DNA of 64,000 nt from Jejubacter sp036620675 (GCA_036620675.1 JAZHEE010000007.1); one strand, 5' to 3'. Numbered from the stretch's first letter, positions 9,253-17,844 are shown. The notes: generated by a model from the letters alone, not told the origin. Translations and numbers: made by a program.

Positions 9253-9334
9253 TTTATTTAATAGAAGATCTCAACAGGAGTACGGCTTTTTAAAATGCCA
9301 TTACCCAGACAGAGGTTCACCCTGAACAAAGATA

Positions 9335-9493
9335 TTACCTTGGTGTTCGGGTAGGCGTTGGCGTTGGTACAGGCGTTGGTGCAGGCGTTGGCTCAGGGGT
9401 TGACTGACAGCAGCAAACTTTAATGGTGACACACCCATCTGCGGTTTCGCTAATCGTGACACTGGCATTACGAGTCTGGATTGTTTTATTCAT
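9335..9493 (-). CDS. Small Cys-Cys-Cys / Pro-Thr-repeat peptide, unknown
   Basis: A 52-residue frame with an excellent ribosome site (AAAAGGA, 7 bases before the ATG at 9493). The N-terminal half (MNKTIQTRNASVTISETADG) is polar. It is followed by CVTIKVCCCQ, with four cysteines of which three are adjacent, and then a tail made almost only of Pro-Thr units (TPEPTPAPTPVPTPTPT, then RTPR). The DNA of the tail is a short tandem repeat (CAACGCC units). No signal peptide or membrane segment is seen. Such leader/core-like architecture could mean a modified peptide, a metal-binding peptide or a toxin, but no modification enzyme is nearby. Function unknown. Confidence 0.6.
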   Translation of the reverse strand: MNKTIQTRNASVTISETADGCVTIKVCCCQSTPEPTPAPTPVPTPTPTRTPR

Positions 9494-9687
9494 TTAAAAG
9501 TCCTTTTAAGGTTAATCACAATACCCATAATTATTATGTGATATAACCGTATGGCTTTCCCACAAAATATCACTTCCATCCTTCCGAAAAAATAAAAAAC
9601 ACTAACAGCAAGCTGATGCAATTTATATTTATAGCAAATATGAAATAGGAAAAAGTAGAAAATTATGCATTACAGGTTAATCGATAT
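9494..9687. other. AT-rich intergenic stretch between the small peptide gene and the rplT terminator
   Basis: About 190 bases, clearly richer in A and T than the ribosomal-protein genes beside it. It should contain the promoter of the 52-residue peptide gene, but no convincing -35/-10 pair with good spacing was found. Confidence 0.4.
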
Positions 9688-9720
9688 AAAAAAAGAACCC
9701 CATACAATAGTATGGGGTTC
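9688..9720 (-). terminator. Intrinsic terminator after rplT
   Basis: GAACCCCATAC (9695-9705), an AATA loop and GTATGGGGTTC (9710-9720) form a perfect 11-bp stem, with seven T following on the minus strand. A strong terminator here separates infC-rpmI-rplT from pheM-pheST. Confidence 0.92.
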
Positions 9721-9776
9721 ACGATGCTCAGAGAGGAGATTAACCGCCTCTCTGATTTAAACGCTGAAGTAAAATA

Positions 9777-10133
9777 TTACGCCAGCGCTGCTTTCGCTTT
9801 TTCGACCAGAGCGGTGAAAGCCACTTTGTCGAATACGGCGATGTCAGCCAGGATCTTACGGTCGATCTCAACAGACGCCTTCTTCAGGCCGTTGATGAAC
9901 TTGCTGTAAGACATACCGTTCTGACGGGCTGCAGCGTTGATACGTGCAATCCACAGCTGGCGGAACTGACGCTTACGCTGACGACGGTCGCGGTAAGCAT
10001 ACTGACCAGCCTTGATAACAGCCTGGAAGGCAACGCGATATACGCGAGAACGCGCACCGTAGTAGCCTTTAGCCTGCTTCAAGATTTTTTTATGACGTGC
10101 ACGTGCAATCACACCACGTTTTACGCGAGCCAT
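9777..10133 (-). CDS. rplT: 50S ribosomal protein L20
   Basis: 118 residues, as in E. coli, starting MARVKRGVIARARHKKILKQ and very basic throughout. L20 binds 23S rRNA early in 50S assembly and represses its own operon by binding a site ahead of rpmI. The C-terminal globular half (INAAARQNGMSYSKFINGL) is intact. GGAGAG lies 6-11 bases upstream of the start. The spacing from rpmI (166 bp) is longer than in E. coli because an ERIC element lies between them. Confidence 0.98.
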   Translation of the reverse strand: MARVKRGVIARARHKKILKQAKGYYGARSRVYRVAFQAVIKAGQYAYRDRRQRKRQFRQLWIARINAAARQNGMSYSKFINGLKKASVEIDRKILADIAVFDKVAFTALVEKAKAALA

Positions 10134-10161
10134 GTGCTCTCTCCTGTATCTATATTCTGTT

Positions 10162-10274
10162 TACCCTTCATCTTTCACATTCTCGCGCCCTGGCTGGCCA
10201 TCCCGGTCACTTACTGCGGTAAGCTCAGGGATTGCTCAATTGCCGCCTGGCGACAATGCGAAATCTATTGGGTA
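10162..10274 (-). repeat. ERIC element between rpmI and rplT
   Basis: On the minus strand the core reads CAATCCCTGAGCTTAC, then GTAAGTGACCGGGATGG, matching the ERIC consensus around the two standard ERIC primer sites (AATCCCCAGGAGCTTAC and GTAAGTGACTGGGGTG). The ends are inverted TACCC/GGGTA. At about 113 bp it is slightly shorter than the usual 127. It will be transcribed as a long hairpin within the ribosomal-protein mRNA. Confidence 0.85.
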
Positions 10275-10299
10275 TGAAAAAAAGTTAAACGTTAACGGC

Positions 10300-10521
<222 letters not shown>

Positions 10522-10549
10522 TTAATAAACGAAATACAGGCGAACTAAC

Positions 10550-10575
10550 CCTGCGAAACCCAAAGGTTTCACAGG
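10550..10575 (-). promoter_or_regulatory. Hairpin upstream of rpmI, probable L20 operator part
   Basis: Between infC and rpmI the minus-strand RNA can pair CCTGTGAAACC with GGTTTCGCAGG around a 4-nt loop, with one mismatch. In E. coli L20 represses rpmI-rplT through structured RNA in this intergenic space. The hairpin is seen directly; the operator role is inferred. Confidence 0.45.
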
Positions 10576-10596
10576 ATTAAATTACTTGAAGGCCCG

Positions 10597-11136
10597 TTAT
10601 TTCTTCCGGGGGGCGAGCACCATGATCATCTGGCGGCCTTCGATCTTCGATGGGAAGGACTCAACGACTGCCAGTTCACTCAGATCTTCTTTCACGCGGT
10701 TAAGCACTTCAATACCGATCTGCTGGTGGGCCATCTCACGTCCGCGGAAGCGCAGAGTGATTTTGGCCTTATCGCCATCTTCGAGAAAGCGAGTCAGGCT
10801 GCGGAGTTTTACCTGATAATCGCCTTCATCAGTACCAGGGCGGAATTTGACTTCCTTCACCTGGATGACTTTCTGCTTTTTCTTCTGTTCTTTAGAAGAC
10901 TTGCTCTTTTCATAGAGGAACTTGCCGTAGTCCATAATACGGCATACGGGCGGTTCGGCGTTAGGGCTGATCTCAACCAGATCTACCCCGGCTTCTTCAG
11001 CCTGTTCAAGAGCTTCTCTGAGGCTGACAATACCTATCTGCTCGCCTTCCAGACCTGTTAAGCGAACCTCTTGAGCGCGGATTTCGCCATTGATGCGATT
11101 CGGACGCGCGGTTTGAACTCGTTTTCCGCCTTTAAT
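10597..11136 (-). CDS. infC: Translation initiation factor IF-3 (AUU start)
   Basis: 179 residues if translation starts at ATT (11136-11134). The conserved N-terminus (KGGKRVQTARPNRINGEIRA) lies upstream of the first ATG, which falls at residue 68 of the family (MDYGKFLYEKSK). IF-3 binds the 30S subunit, blocks 50S joining and rejects poor start codons. The non-canonical AUU start makes its own synthesis sensitive to IF-3 level, as known in E. coli. The thrS stop codon lies 3 bp upstream, and the GGAG/AAGG ribosome site is within the thrS end. Confidence 0.96.
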   Translation of the reverse strand: MKGGKRVQTARPNRINGEIRAQEVRLTGLEGEQIGIVSLREALEQAEEAGVDLVEISPNAEPPVCRIMDYGKFLYEKSKSSKEQKKKQKVIQVKEVKFRPGTDEGDYQVKLRSLTRFLEDGDKAKITLRFRGREMAHQQIGIEVLNRVKEDLSELAVVESFPSKIEGRQMIMVLAPRKK

Positions 11137-11139
11137 ACC

Positions 11140-13068
11140 TTATTCCTCCAGTTGATGAAGACTGCGGCTGCGAATCTCTTGCTGCAGCTTTTCTATTACG
11201 TCGTTCACAATCAGGCTACCGAGGTCTTTACCCCGGCGGGTGCGTACCGCTACTTTGCCAGCCTCGACTTCTTTATCACCGCAGACCAGCATGTAAGGAA
11301 CACGACGCAAAGTATGCTCGCGGATTTTAAAGCCTATCTTCTCGTTTCTCAAGTCCGCTTTTACACGGATGCCCGCATTCTGCAATTTACGGGTCAACTC
11401 ATTCACATATTCGGACTGCGCATCGGTGATATTCATCACCACAACCTGCACCGGCGCCAGCCATGTCGGGAAGAAGCCCGCGAACTCTTCGGTCAGGATA
11501 CCGATAAAGCGCTCCATAGAGCCCAGAATAGCGCGGTGAATCATCACCGGCACCTGACGCTCGTTGTTTTCGCCGATGTAAGAGGCGCTCAGGCGCGCCG
11601 GCAGCGAGAAGTCGAGCTGTACGGTACCACACTGCCAGGCGCGATCCAGACAGTCATAGAGCGTAAATTCGATCTTCGGCCCGTAAAAAGCGCCCTCGCC
11701 CGGCTGGTATTCGAACGGAATCTGGTTTTCTTCCAGCGCAACGGCCAGATCCGCTTCCGCGCGATCCCACATTTCGTCGGTGCCAATGCGCTTTTCCGGA
11801 CGGGTGGAAAGTTTCACCACGATCTTTTCAAAGCCGAAGGTACTGTACATATCGTAGACCATACGAATGCAGCTGTTTACCTCATCGCGCACCTGATCTT
11901 CAGTACAGAAGATATGGGCGTCATCCTGAGTGAAGCCGCGCACGCGCATCAGGCCATGCAGCGCGCCTGAAGGCTCGTTGCGATGGCAACTGCCGAACTC
12001 CGCCATACGCAGCGGCAGATCGCGGTAGGACTTCAGGCCCTGGTTAAAGATCTGCACGTGCCCCGGGCAGTTCATTGGCTTGATGCAGTATTCACGGTTC
12101 TCGGACGACGTCGTGAACATCGCATCTTTATAGTTGTCCCAGTGACCGGTTTTTTCCCACAGGACGCGATCCATCATGAACGGACCTTTAACTTCCTGAT
12201 ACTGGTACTCTTTTAGTTTAGTGCGGACGAAGGTTTCCAGCTCACGAAAGATGGTCCAGCCATCGTTGTGCCAGAACACCATGCCCGGCGCTTCTTCCTG
12301 CATATGGTAGAGATCAAGCTGCTTGCCAATCTTACGATGGTCGCGTTTGGCGGCCTCTTCCAGACGCTGCAGGTAGGATTTCAGCTGCTTCTTGTCCGCC
12401 CATGCGGTACCGTAAATACGCTGCAGCATCTTATTATTGCTGTCGCCGCGCCAGTACGCTCCTGCGGTTTTCATCAGTTTAAAGTGATGGCAGAACCGCA
12501 TATTGGGCACGTGAGGCCCACGGCACATATCGATGTATTCTTCATGATGATACAGACCGGGCTTATCATCACGGCTGATGTTTTCGTCAAGAATAGCGAC
12601 CTTGTAGCTTTCACCGCGCTCAACAAAAGTACGGCGGGCTTCTTCCCAGCTCACCTTATTCTTAACGACATCGTAATTGGTCTCTGCCAGCTCGTGCATG
12701 CGCTTTTCGAGCTTATCGAGATCTTCCTGAGTCAGAGTGTGGTCAAGCTCCACATCGTAGTAAAAGCCGTTGTCGATCACCGGGCCGATAGCCATTTTGG
12801 TTTTGGGCCACAGTTGCTTGATGGCATGACCAAGCAGATGCGCGCAGGAGTGGCGGATAATCTCCAGCCCTTCTTCATCCTTCGCGGTAATGATCGCAAG
12901 CTTCGCGTCCTTCTCAATAGGATCGCAGGCATCCACCAGCTCGCCGTCTACACGGCCAGCAATACAGGCTTTCGCAAGTCCAGGTCCGATATCCTGCGCC
13001 ACATCCATCACGCTGACCGCATGGTCATAAGAGCGCTGGCTACCATCAGGAAGAGTAATAACAGGCAT
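11140..13068 (-). CDS. thrS: Threonine-tRNA ligase
   Basis: 642 residues, the E. coli length. Order: TGS domain (1-61), editing domain with HxxxH (HSCAHLLGH, His73 and His77) that removes Ser from tRNA-Thr, class II catalytic core with the zinc-site Cys in MNCPGH and motif 3 region (HRAILGSMERFIG), then the anticodon-binding domain (about 540-640). In E. coli ThrRS represses its own translation through a tRNA-like leader; the leader here is long enough for this. It heads the thrS-infC-rpmI-rplT unit. Confidence 0.98.
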   Translation of the reverse strand: MPVITLPDGSQRSYDHAVSVMDVAQDIGPGLAKACIAGRVDGELVDACDPIEKDAKLAIITAKDEEGLEIIRHSCAHLLGHAIKQLWPKTKMAIGPVIDNGFYYDVELDHTLTQEDLDKLEKRMHELAETNYDVVKNKVSWEEARRTFVERGESYKVAILDENISRDDKPGLYHHEEYIDMCRGPHVPNMRFCHHFKLMKTAGAYWRGDSNNKMLQRIYGTAWADKKQLKSYLQRLEEAAKRDHRKIGKQLDLYHMQEEAPGMVFWHNDGWTIFRELETFVRTKLKEYQYQEVKGPFMMDRVLWEKTGHWDNYKDAMFTTSSENREYCIKPMNCPGHVQIFNQGLKSYRDLPLRMAEFGSCHRNEPSGALHGLMRVRGFTQDDAHIFCTEDQVRDEVNSCIRMVYDMYSTFGFEKIVVKLSTRPEKRIGTDEMWDRAEADLAVALEENQIPFEYQPGEGAFYGPKIEFTLYDCLDRAWQCGTVQLDFSLPARLSASYIGENNERQVPVMIHRAILGSMERFIGILTEEFAGFFPTWLAPVQVVVMNITDAQSEYVNELTRKLQNAGIRVKADLRNEKIGFKIREHTLRRVPYMLVCGDKEVEAGKVAVRTRRGKDLGSLIVNDVIEKLQQEIRSRSLHQLEE

Positions 13069-13219
13069 TCATAAATCCTTATTTGCAGTGGTGAGCCACA
13101 CGCAAGCTCACATACAAAGTTTACTGAAACGAAAAACGCCGCACACCCGTCTCGCCAACTATCGCGAGGACGGCCAGGCGGCCGAATTACCCACGTCTCC
13201 CGATACCCGGGCCGACGCG
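13069..13219 (-). promoter_or_regulatory. thrS mRNA leader, possible translational operator
   Basis: About 150 bases of leader precede thrS. They contain several complementary stretches and a TTTCGTTT segment that could present an anticodon-like CGU loop, as in the E. coli thrS operator bound by ThrRS. An AAGG ribosome site precedes the ATG. The regulatory role is inferred from the E. coli system; I have not folded the RNA. Confidence 0.4.
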
Positions 13220-13225
13220 CTATTG

Positions 13226-13254
13226 ATAGTAACACTTCTGGCTGCGGCTGTCGC
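13226..13254 (-). promoter_or_regulatory. Probable thrS promoter
   Basis: On the minus strand GCGACA (13254-13249) and TACTAT (13231-13226) are separated by exactly 17 bases, about 155 bases upstream of thrS. Confidence 0.55.
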
Positions 13255-13327
13255 GCCGGGTATCTAAAACTGGAATGAAAAACATCAGATAAATGAAGAC
13301 GATGGGAATTTATTTTATATTATGGAA

Positions 13328-13358
13328 TAAAAACCGGGCGTGGTTGGGGCCCGGTTTT
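13328..13358 (-). terminator. Intrinsic terminator after the small exported protein gene
   Basis: AAACCGGGC (13331-13339) pairs with GCCCGG plus T (13349-13357), and a T-run follows on the minus strand. It lies 70 bases beyond the stop of the 13428-13652 gene. Confidence 0.75.
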
Positions 13359-13427
13359 ATTTCTGGAAGGTAGTACGATTATTCATTCGCCGATACTGCA
13401 AAACTCGTGAATTAACGGTGACCATGA

Positions 13428-13652
13428 TTATGACCAGTCGCCTGCGACCAGAGTATGGACATCGAATGCCTGATCCATTGTCTGTCCGGTAGATAACGCG
13501 CCGGGCATAATACTGGAGCCCGCTTCGACATCGCTTGCGCGCTGGGCGGTCAGGGTCTGGTCGGGTACTGGCTGTGCAGGTTGCGCGGCAAACGCCCCAA
13601 AGGAAAGCGCTGAAAGTACGATTGCCGTTGCGGTTGTCTTAATCATTTTCAT
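13428..13652 (-). CDS. Small exported protein, unknown
   Basis: 74 residues. The first 22 (MKMIKTTATAIVLSALSFGA, then FA) form a signal peptide like those of the YdgH/BhsA (DUF1471) stress proteins. The mature part (AQPAQPVPDQTLTAQRAS and on) is short and lacks the recognisable DUF1471 core, so it may be a reduced relative or unrelated. GAGA lies about 10 bases upstream and a clear terminator follows, so I take it as a real gene. Function unknown. Confidence 0.65.
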   Translation of the reverse strand: MKMIKTTATAIVLSALSFGAFAAQPAQPVPDQTLTAQRASDVEAGSSIMPGALSTGQTMDQAFDVHTLVAGDWS

Positions 13653-13886
13653 ATGCTTTTTCTCTTATTTTTTTGGTCTCGAACAAAATAACTGGCCTCA
13701 CAAACAATAGTAGATCCAGATCACACTTTTGACCAGTCAAATTATTTGCTTATTGACATCAAATTTATTGATTTTGAAGTTTGTCAGGCAATTAAGGAGA
13801 AAGAATGGAGGCGAGATGAAAAGCGCAGCGGAATATAAATTCAGGGAGCCAGAAATCGCACATAAAATTAAAAATAGCAATTTTTG

Positions 13887-13912
13887 GAAAAACAGGCCGG
13901 GGTCGCCCGGCC
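13887..13912 (-). terminator. Intrinsic terminator after ydiY
   Basis: GGCCGGG (13895-13901), a GTCG loop and CCCGGCC (13906-13912) form a perfect stem; the minus strand continues with TGTTTTT. Confidence 0.88.
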
Positions 13913-13917
13913 CGGAT

Positions 13918-14676
13918 TTACAGCTTATATCCCAACGAAACAGAAGTACGGGTATCGGTGTGTTCCGGCGCACTGGATGGCGGATTCGAGTTCCAGGTAA
14001 CGTTATAGGCCACCTTCAGCCCGAAATGCTCATTGATCGCCACATTCAAAGCCGTCTCCGAGTTCACGGTGGTATCCTCGCTGCCCAGAACCGAAACGCC
14101 CTGGGTGAAGGTGGCGTTATCCGTCATCTTCCATGCCCAGGTTCCGGATGCATAGCCCAGCGGTTGAGTCTTATCGTCGCCGTCGGTGTACTCGTCATAG
14201 CGTACCCCTGGCCCCACTTCCAGACGCAGTTTATGCGTCGGCCCATTGAGCAACTGACGACCATAACCCGCTGCCAGAACGTCACGCTGACGGTAGCCGT
14301 TATAGCGGTCTGACAGCCAGCTGGCCTGGCCAAACAGATAATCATAAGAACTCAGATTATAACGGCTGCGTCCGCCCAGCGCGTACTTCTCGGACGAACG
14401 CTCATCGTTAGAGGAGGTATTGCTGGCGTCGCCCCATAGCGACCAGGCGGTATTTGTCTGGTACCAGGTCAGGGTCGAGTCGGCCGTCAGCGACGAGTTG
14501 CGGCTGTTCCCGGACTGCGCCAGGTAGCCGGCATTAACGTTACCTTCGAAAGGTTTTGTCGCACTGGCCGGATCGTCCATTACGGTAAATACTGAATCGT
14601 CCGCCATCGCGAGCGATGGAAGGATAAAGCCCCCGGTCAGCGTCAGCGCGACAGGAATGCGCGTTAATAAATTCAT
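13918..14676 (-). CDS. ydiY: YdiY-like outer membrane beta-barrel protein (DUF481)
   Basis: 252 residues, close to E. coli YdiY and in the same place beside pfkB. A signal peptide of about 25 residues (cleavage after AMA in LPSLAMADDS) is followed by alternating beta-strand segments (GNVNAGYLAQSGNSRNSSL, WSLWGDASNT) and a typical porin-like C-terminus ending in SLGYKL. DUF481 proteins are salt- or acid-induced outer membrane proteins of uncertain role. It is divergent from pfkB. Confidence 0.9.
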   Translation of the reverse strand: MNLLTRIPVALTLTGGFILPSLAMADDSVFTVMDDPASATKPFEGNVNAGYLAQSGNSRNSSLTADSTLTWYQTNTAWSLWGDASNTSSNDERSSEKYALGGRSRYNLSSYDYLFGQASWLSDRYNGYRQRDVLAAGYGRQLLNGPTHKLRLEVGPGVRYDEYTDGDDKTQPLGYASGTWAWKMTDNATFTQGVSVLGSEDTTVNSETALNVAINEHFGLKVAYNVTWNSNPPSSAPEHTDTRTSVSLGYKL

Positions 14677-14983
14677 TATGCCAGATTATCCATACAACAA
14701 AGAAAAACAAAAATAGCGCGACTAAATACCTGGCGAATCATACTCCGAATTTATCCGAACAAAAGCCCGTTAAAGGTTACTAATTATAAAAAATGAGCGT
14801 CGACAGCGTAATAAATAGCCATTTAAATTATTAAATAAGAGGCATCTTAAATGCCATTTAAATTCAGATAGATAGCAAGCTATTAAAATTGAGCGTTAGC
14901 GCCAGGATTATCCCTGATTTTTACATAACAATACTTTTATCGCTGTTAATCTTTTAAGGTTAAACGGAATAAAAGGAGCCGCC
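14677..14983. other. Divergent control region between ydiY and pfkB
   Basis: About 300 AT-rich bases holding both promoters. GCCATTTAAATT occurs twice in direct orientation (near 14817 and 14850). AAAAGGAG precedes the pfkB ATG by about 6 bases. No convincing -35/-10 pair was identified. Confidence 0.4.
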
Positions 14984-15913
14984 ATGATACCAATATATAC
15001 GTTGACTTTAGCCCCCTCACTGGATAGCGCTACCCGTACGCCGCTTATCTATCCCGAAGGGAAGTTACGCTGCAGCGCGCCGGTTTTCGAACCGGGCGGC
15101 GGAGGCATTAACGTCGCCCGCGCCATCAGCCATCTGGGTGGCAGCGCCACGGCGATTTTTCCGGCCGGCGGCGCGACCGGAGAACACCTCACGGCCCTAC
15201 TGCGCGACGAACAGGTCGCAGTCTGCCCGGTCGTGACGCAAGACTGGACTCGCCAGAATCTGCATGTCCAGGTGGAAAAAAGCCTTGAGCAGTATCGTTT
15301 CGTGATGCCCGGAGCCGCCCTGAATGACGATGAATTCGGGCTGCTTCGGGCAAAAGCGCTGGCAATTCCTGCTGGCGCACTGCTGGTGATTAGCGGCAGC
15401 CTGCCTCCGGGTGTAGCCGTCGATAAGCTGTGTGAACTGGTCGGCGCCGCGCAAAAAGCGGGGATCGGCTGCATCGTCGACAGTTCCGGCGAGGCGCTGA
15501 GCGCAACCCTGGCGCTGGGCGATATTGAATTAGTCAAACCTAACCAGAAAGAGCTGAGCGCGCTGGCAGGCCGGGAACTCACGCAGCCAGACGATGTTCG
15601 TAAGGCCGCCCGGGCTTTGGTTGATAGCGGCAGGGCTAAGCGGGTGGTGGTTTCTCTTGGCCCCCAGGGCGCGCTGGGCGTGGACGCCGATGGCGATATC
15701 CAGGTGGTTCCGCCGCCGCTTAAAAGCCAGAGCACCGTGGGCGCAGGCGACAGTATGGTCGGCGCCATGACCCTGAAGCAGGCCAAAGGCGCCTCGCTTG
15801 CAGATATGGTGCGTTACGGCGTCGCCGCTGGCAGCGCCGCCACGCTGAATCCCGGAACCCGGCTCTGCTCGGCCGAAAACACCCAAAAGATTTATCAGTA
15901 CCTGAATCGCTGA
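14984..15913 (+). CDS. pfkB: 6-phosphofructokinase II
   Basis: 309 residues, ribokinase-type fold. It phosphorylates fructose 6-phosphate with ATP in glycolysis as the minor isozyme. The N-terminal glycine motif (GGGGINVARAISHLGG) and the C-terminal signature VGAGDSMVGAM with catalytic Asp256 are intact. The start has AAAAGGAG directly upstream. ydiZ, yniA, yniB and yniC follow, as in E. coli. Confidence 0.97.
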   Translation: MIPIYTLTLAPSLDSATRTPLIYPEGKLRCSAPVFEPGGGGINVARAISHLGGSATAIFPAGGATGEHLTALLRDEQVAVCPVVTQDWTRQNLHVQVEKSLEQYRFVMPGAALNDDEFGLLRAKALAIPAGALLVISGSLPPGVAVDKLCELVGAAQKAGIGCIVDSSGEALSATLALGDIELVKPNQKELSALAGRELTQPDDVRKAARALVDSGRAKRVVVSLGPQGALGVDADGDIQVVPPPLKSQSTVGAGDSMVGAMTLKQAKGASLADMVRYGVAAGSAATLNPGTRLCSAENTQKIYQYLNR

Positions 15914-15990
15914 TCCTTTATTGCGTGGAACAGGGAGGTTCCCGATGAATCAGCTATGCTCAAAACACTTACACTCCTGAGAGGTGAACC

Positions 15991-16287
15991 ATGAGCGGCG
16001 ATATCAACCGCTATATTGTAACCATCAGACACCAGGTCAGCGGGCTGACGCCGGTTAATGAGCTGAATAACGAGATGGCCCGCGCCGGTTTTTCGATCAC
16101 CATGACCGACAACGAAGGTAGAGTCCACGAAACCGGGCCTGGTAGCTGGGCCATCACTACACCGCTGTCGCGCGAAGAGGTGGCCGAACTGGCCCGCGGG
16201 CTGAGCAAGCTGGCGCTTGGCGAAGAGCCGGAAATCGATATGACCACCATGGAGGAGTGGCTACAGGCACGCAAACAATCCGAATAA
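15991..16287 (+). CDS. ydiZ: Conserved protein YdiZ
   Basis: A 98-residue soluble protein starting MSGDINRYIVTIRHQVSGL, the same size and position (directly after pfkB) as E. coli YdiZ. GAGAGG lies about 7 bases upstream of the start. It is acidic with no membrane or signal segment. Its role is not established. Confidence 0.88.
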   Translation: MSGDINRYIVTIRHQVSGLTPVNELNNEMARAGFSITMTDNEGRVHETGPGSWAITTPLSREEVAELARGLSKLALGEEPEIDMTTMEEWLQARKQSE

Positions 16288-16395
16288 CGTAACGACAACT
16301 TCCGCCCGGGGTTGTGCAGCAGGTCTGGTTTTTTACCCCGGTATCAGCGCTAAGCTAATGATTGATCGGGAACATCAGGCAACGGGGGACCGTCT

Positions 16396-17256
16396 ATGTG
16401 GCAAGCTATCAGCCGTTTATTGAACGAACAGTTTGGTGAGGGAGAGATAGAAGAGCGTACGGAACTTCCGGGTGGAGAAGTCCATTCCGCCTGGCGTATC
16501 CGTTTTGCGGGCCATGATATCTTCGTGAAAAGCGATCGGCGCGATATGCTGCCCTGCTTTACCGCTGAAGCCGATCAGCTGGCGCTGCTGGCCCGCAGCG
16601 CCACCGTCTCCGTACCCAACGTCCGTGGAGTGGCCTGCACCCGCGACTATAGCTTCCTGCTGCTGGATTATCTGACTCCGCGCCCGCTGGACGCCCACAA
16701 CGCCTTCCTGCTGGGACAGCAGCTGGCCCGCCTGCACCAGTGGAGCGATCAACCTCAGTTTGGACTCGATTTCGATAATCATCTTTCCACCACCCAACAG
16801 CCAAATAAGTGGCAGCGACGCTGGGCTACCTTTTTTGCCGAACAGCGTATCGGTTGGCAGCTGGAACTGGCGGCGGAAAAAGGGCTGGAATTCGGCGATA
16901 TCGATAAAATAGTCGAAGCGGTGCAGCGGCGGCTGGCCAGCCATCAACCCCAGCCCTCGTTACTGCATGGCGATCTGTGGTCAGGAAACTGCGCGCTGGG
17001 GCCGGACGGCCCCTTCCTGTTCGATCCCGCCTGCTACTGGGGCGACAGGGAGTGCGATCTGGCAATGCTGCCGCTACACAGCGAACAGCCGCCGCAAATC
17101 TACGATGGCTATCAGTCTGTCTCCCCCCTGCCTGTCGACTTCCCCGACCGTCAGCCGGTCTATCAGCTCTATACCCTGTTAAACCGGGCGAATCTGTTTG
17201 GCGGAAAGCACCTTACGGAAGCTCAGCGCACCCTGGAGCTGGTGCTGGCTGTCTGA
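16396..17256 (+). CDS. yniA: Fructosamine kinase-family protein YniA
   Basis: 286 residues. The phosphotransferase motif HGDLWSGN (near residue 195) and the metal-binding FDPACYWGDRE segment are clear. The family phosphorylates sugars attached to amines, marking glycated proteins or small molecules for repair; the substrate of YniA is not firmly known. GGGGGACC lies 4 bases before the start. Confidence 0.93.
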   Translation: MWQAISRLLNEQFGEGEIEERTELPGGEVHSAWRIRFAGHDIFVKSDRRDMLPCFTAEADQLALLARSATVSVPNVRGVACTRDYSFLLLDYLTPRPLDAHNAFLLGQQLARLHQWSDQPQFGLDFDNHLSTTQQPNKWQRRWATFFAEQRIGWQLELAAEKGLEFGDIDKIVEAVQRRLASHQPQPSLLHGDLWSGNCALGPDGPFLFDPACYWGDRECDLAMLPLHSEQPPQIYDGYQSVSPLPVDFPDRQPVYQLYTLLNRANLFGGKHLTEAQRTLELVLAV

Positions 17257-17264
17257 TAGCCCGT

Positions 17265-17294
17265 AACAAAAAACGCCGACGGGCGTTTTTTGTT
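17265..17294. terminator. Bidirectional terminator between yniA and yniB
   Basis: AACAAAAAACGCC (17265-17277) and GGCGTTTTTTGTT (17282-17294) form a perfect 13-bp stem with U-tracts in both directions, between convergent genes. Confidence 0.92.
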
Positions 17295-17307
17295 GTACGG
17301 AACAGGG

Positions 17308-17844
17308 CTACAGAAAGCCGAGCAGTTTAAAGAAAAAATAGCCCAGAACAATTAACACTACCGGCAGGATATACAGCGGAAAGATTTGCAGAAAAATAGT
17401 GTGGCGCGGCACAACCACCCGGGCATCAAGCTGCGCGCGGGTCAGCCCCTCTTCCCCCTTCGCCTGCTCAAGAATCAACTGATCTTCCACCCCTTCGCGC
17501 AGAAAGCGCGCCTGACGCGCCATGCGTGCGCCGCTGGCCTGCAGCGCCATACCCACAAAAATCAGCGCATAGATGATCCAGAACCCCAGATTCATCTGCT
17601 GATGAAAGTCGGGCAGCGGTGAGTTATGCCAGAAAAAGTTCAGAAACGGCGTATTAAAGCGCACCATATCGATCATTACGTGCGCGAAATCCATCAGCAC
17701 CGCATCAATACCCGGCCGCTTCTCGCTGTGCTCATACATAAACTTAAGCAGCGATATAATGGTGGACACCACCGCCGGAATAAAAATCACCCAACCGGCC
17801 ACGCGTTTTAACAGCGCAATGCGTCCAGCTTGTTGATACGTCAT
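17308..17844 (-). CDS. yniB: Inner membrane protein YniB
   Basis: 178 residues. Three hydrophobic stretches are visible: VAGWVIFIPAVVSTIISLL (about 16-34), FWIIYALIFVGMAL (about 88-101) and IFPLYILPVVLIVLGYFFF (about 153-172). Between the last two is a basic cytosolic-looking loop (ARMARQARFLREG). Size and neighbours match E. coli YniB, whose function is unknown. It is convergent with yniA. Confidence 0.92.
   Translation of the reverse strand: MTYQQAGRIALLKRVAGWVIFIPAVVSTIISLLKFMYEHSEKRPGIDAVLMDFAHVMIDMVRFNTPFLNFFWHNSPLPDFHQQMNLGFWIIYALIFVGMALQASGARMARQARFLREGVEDQLILEQAKGEEGLTRAQLDARVVVPRHTIFLQIFPLYILPVVLIVLGYFFFKLLGFL

Noticed and set aside
13729..14313. Plus-strand frame of 194 codons over the ydiY 3' part
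   Set aside because: Crosses the ydiY terminator and lies antisense to a recognised barrel protein.
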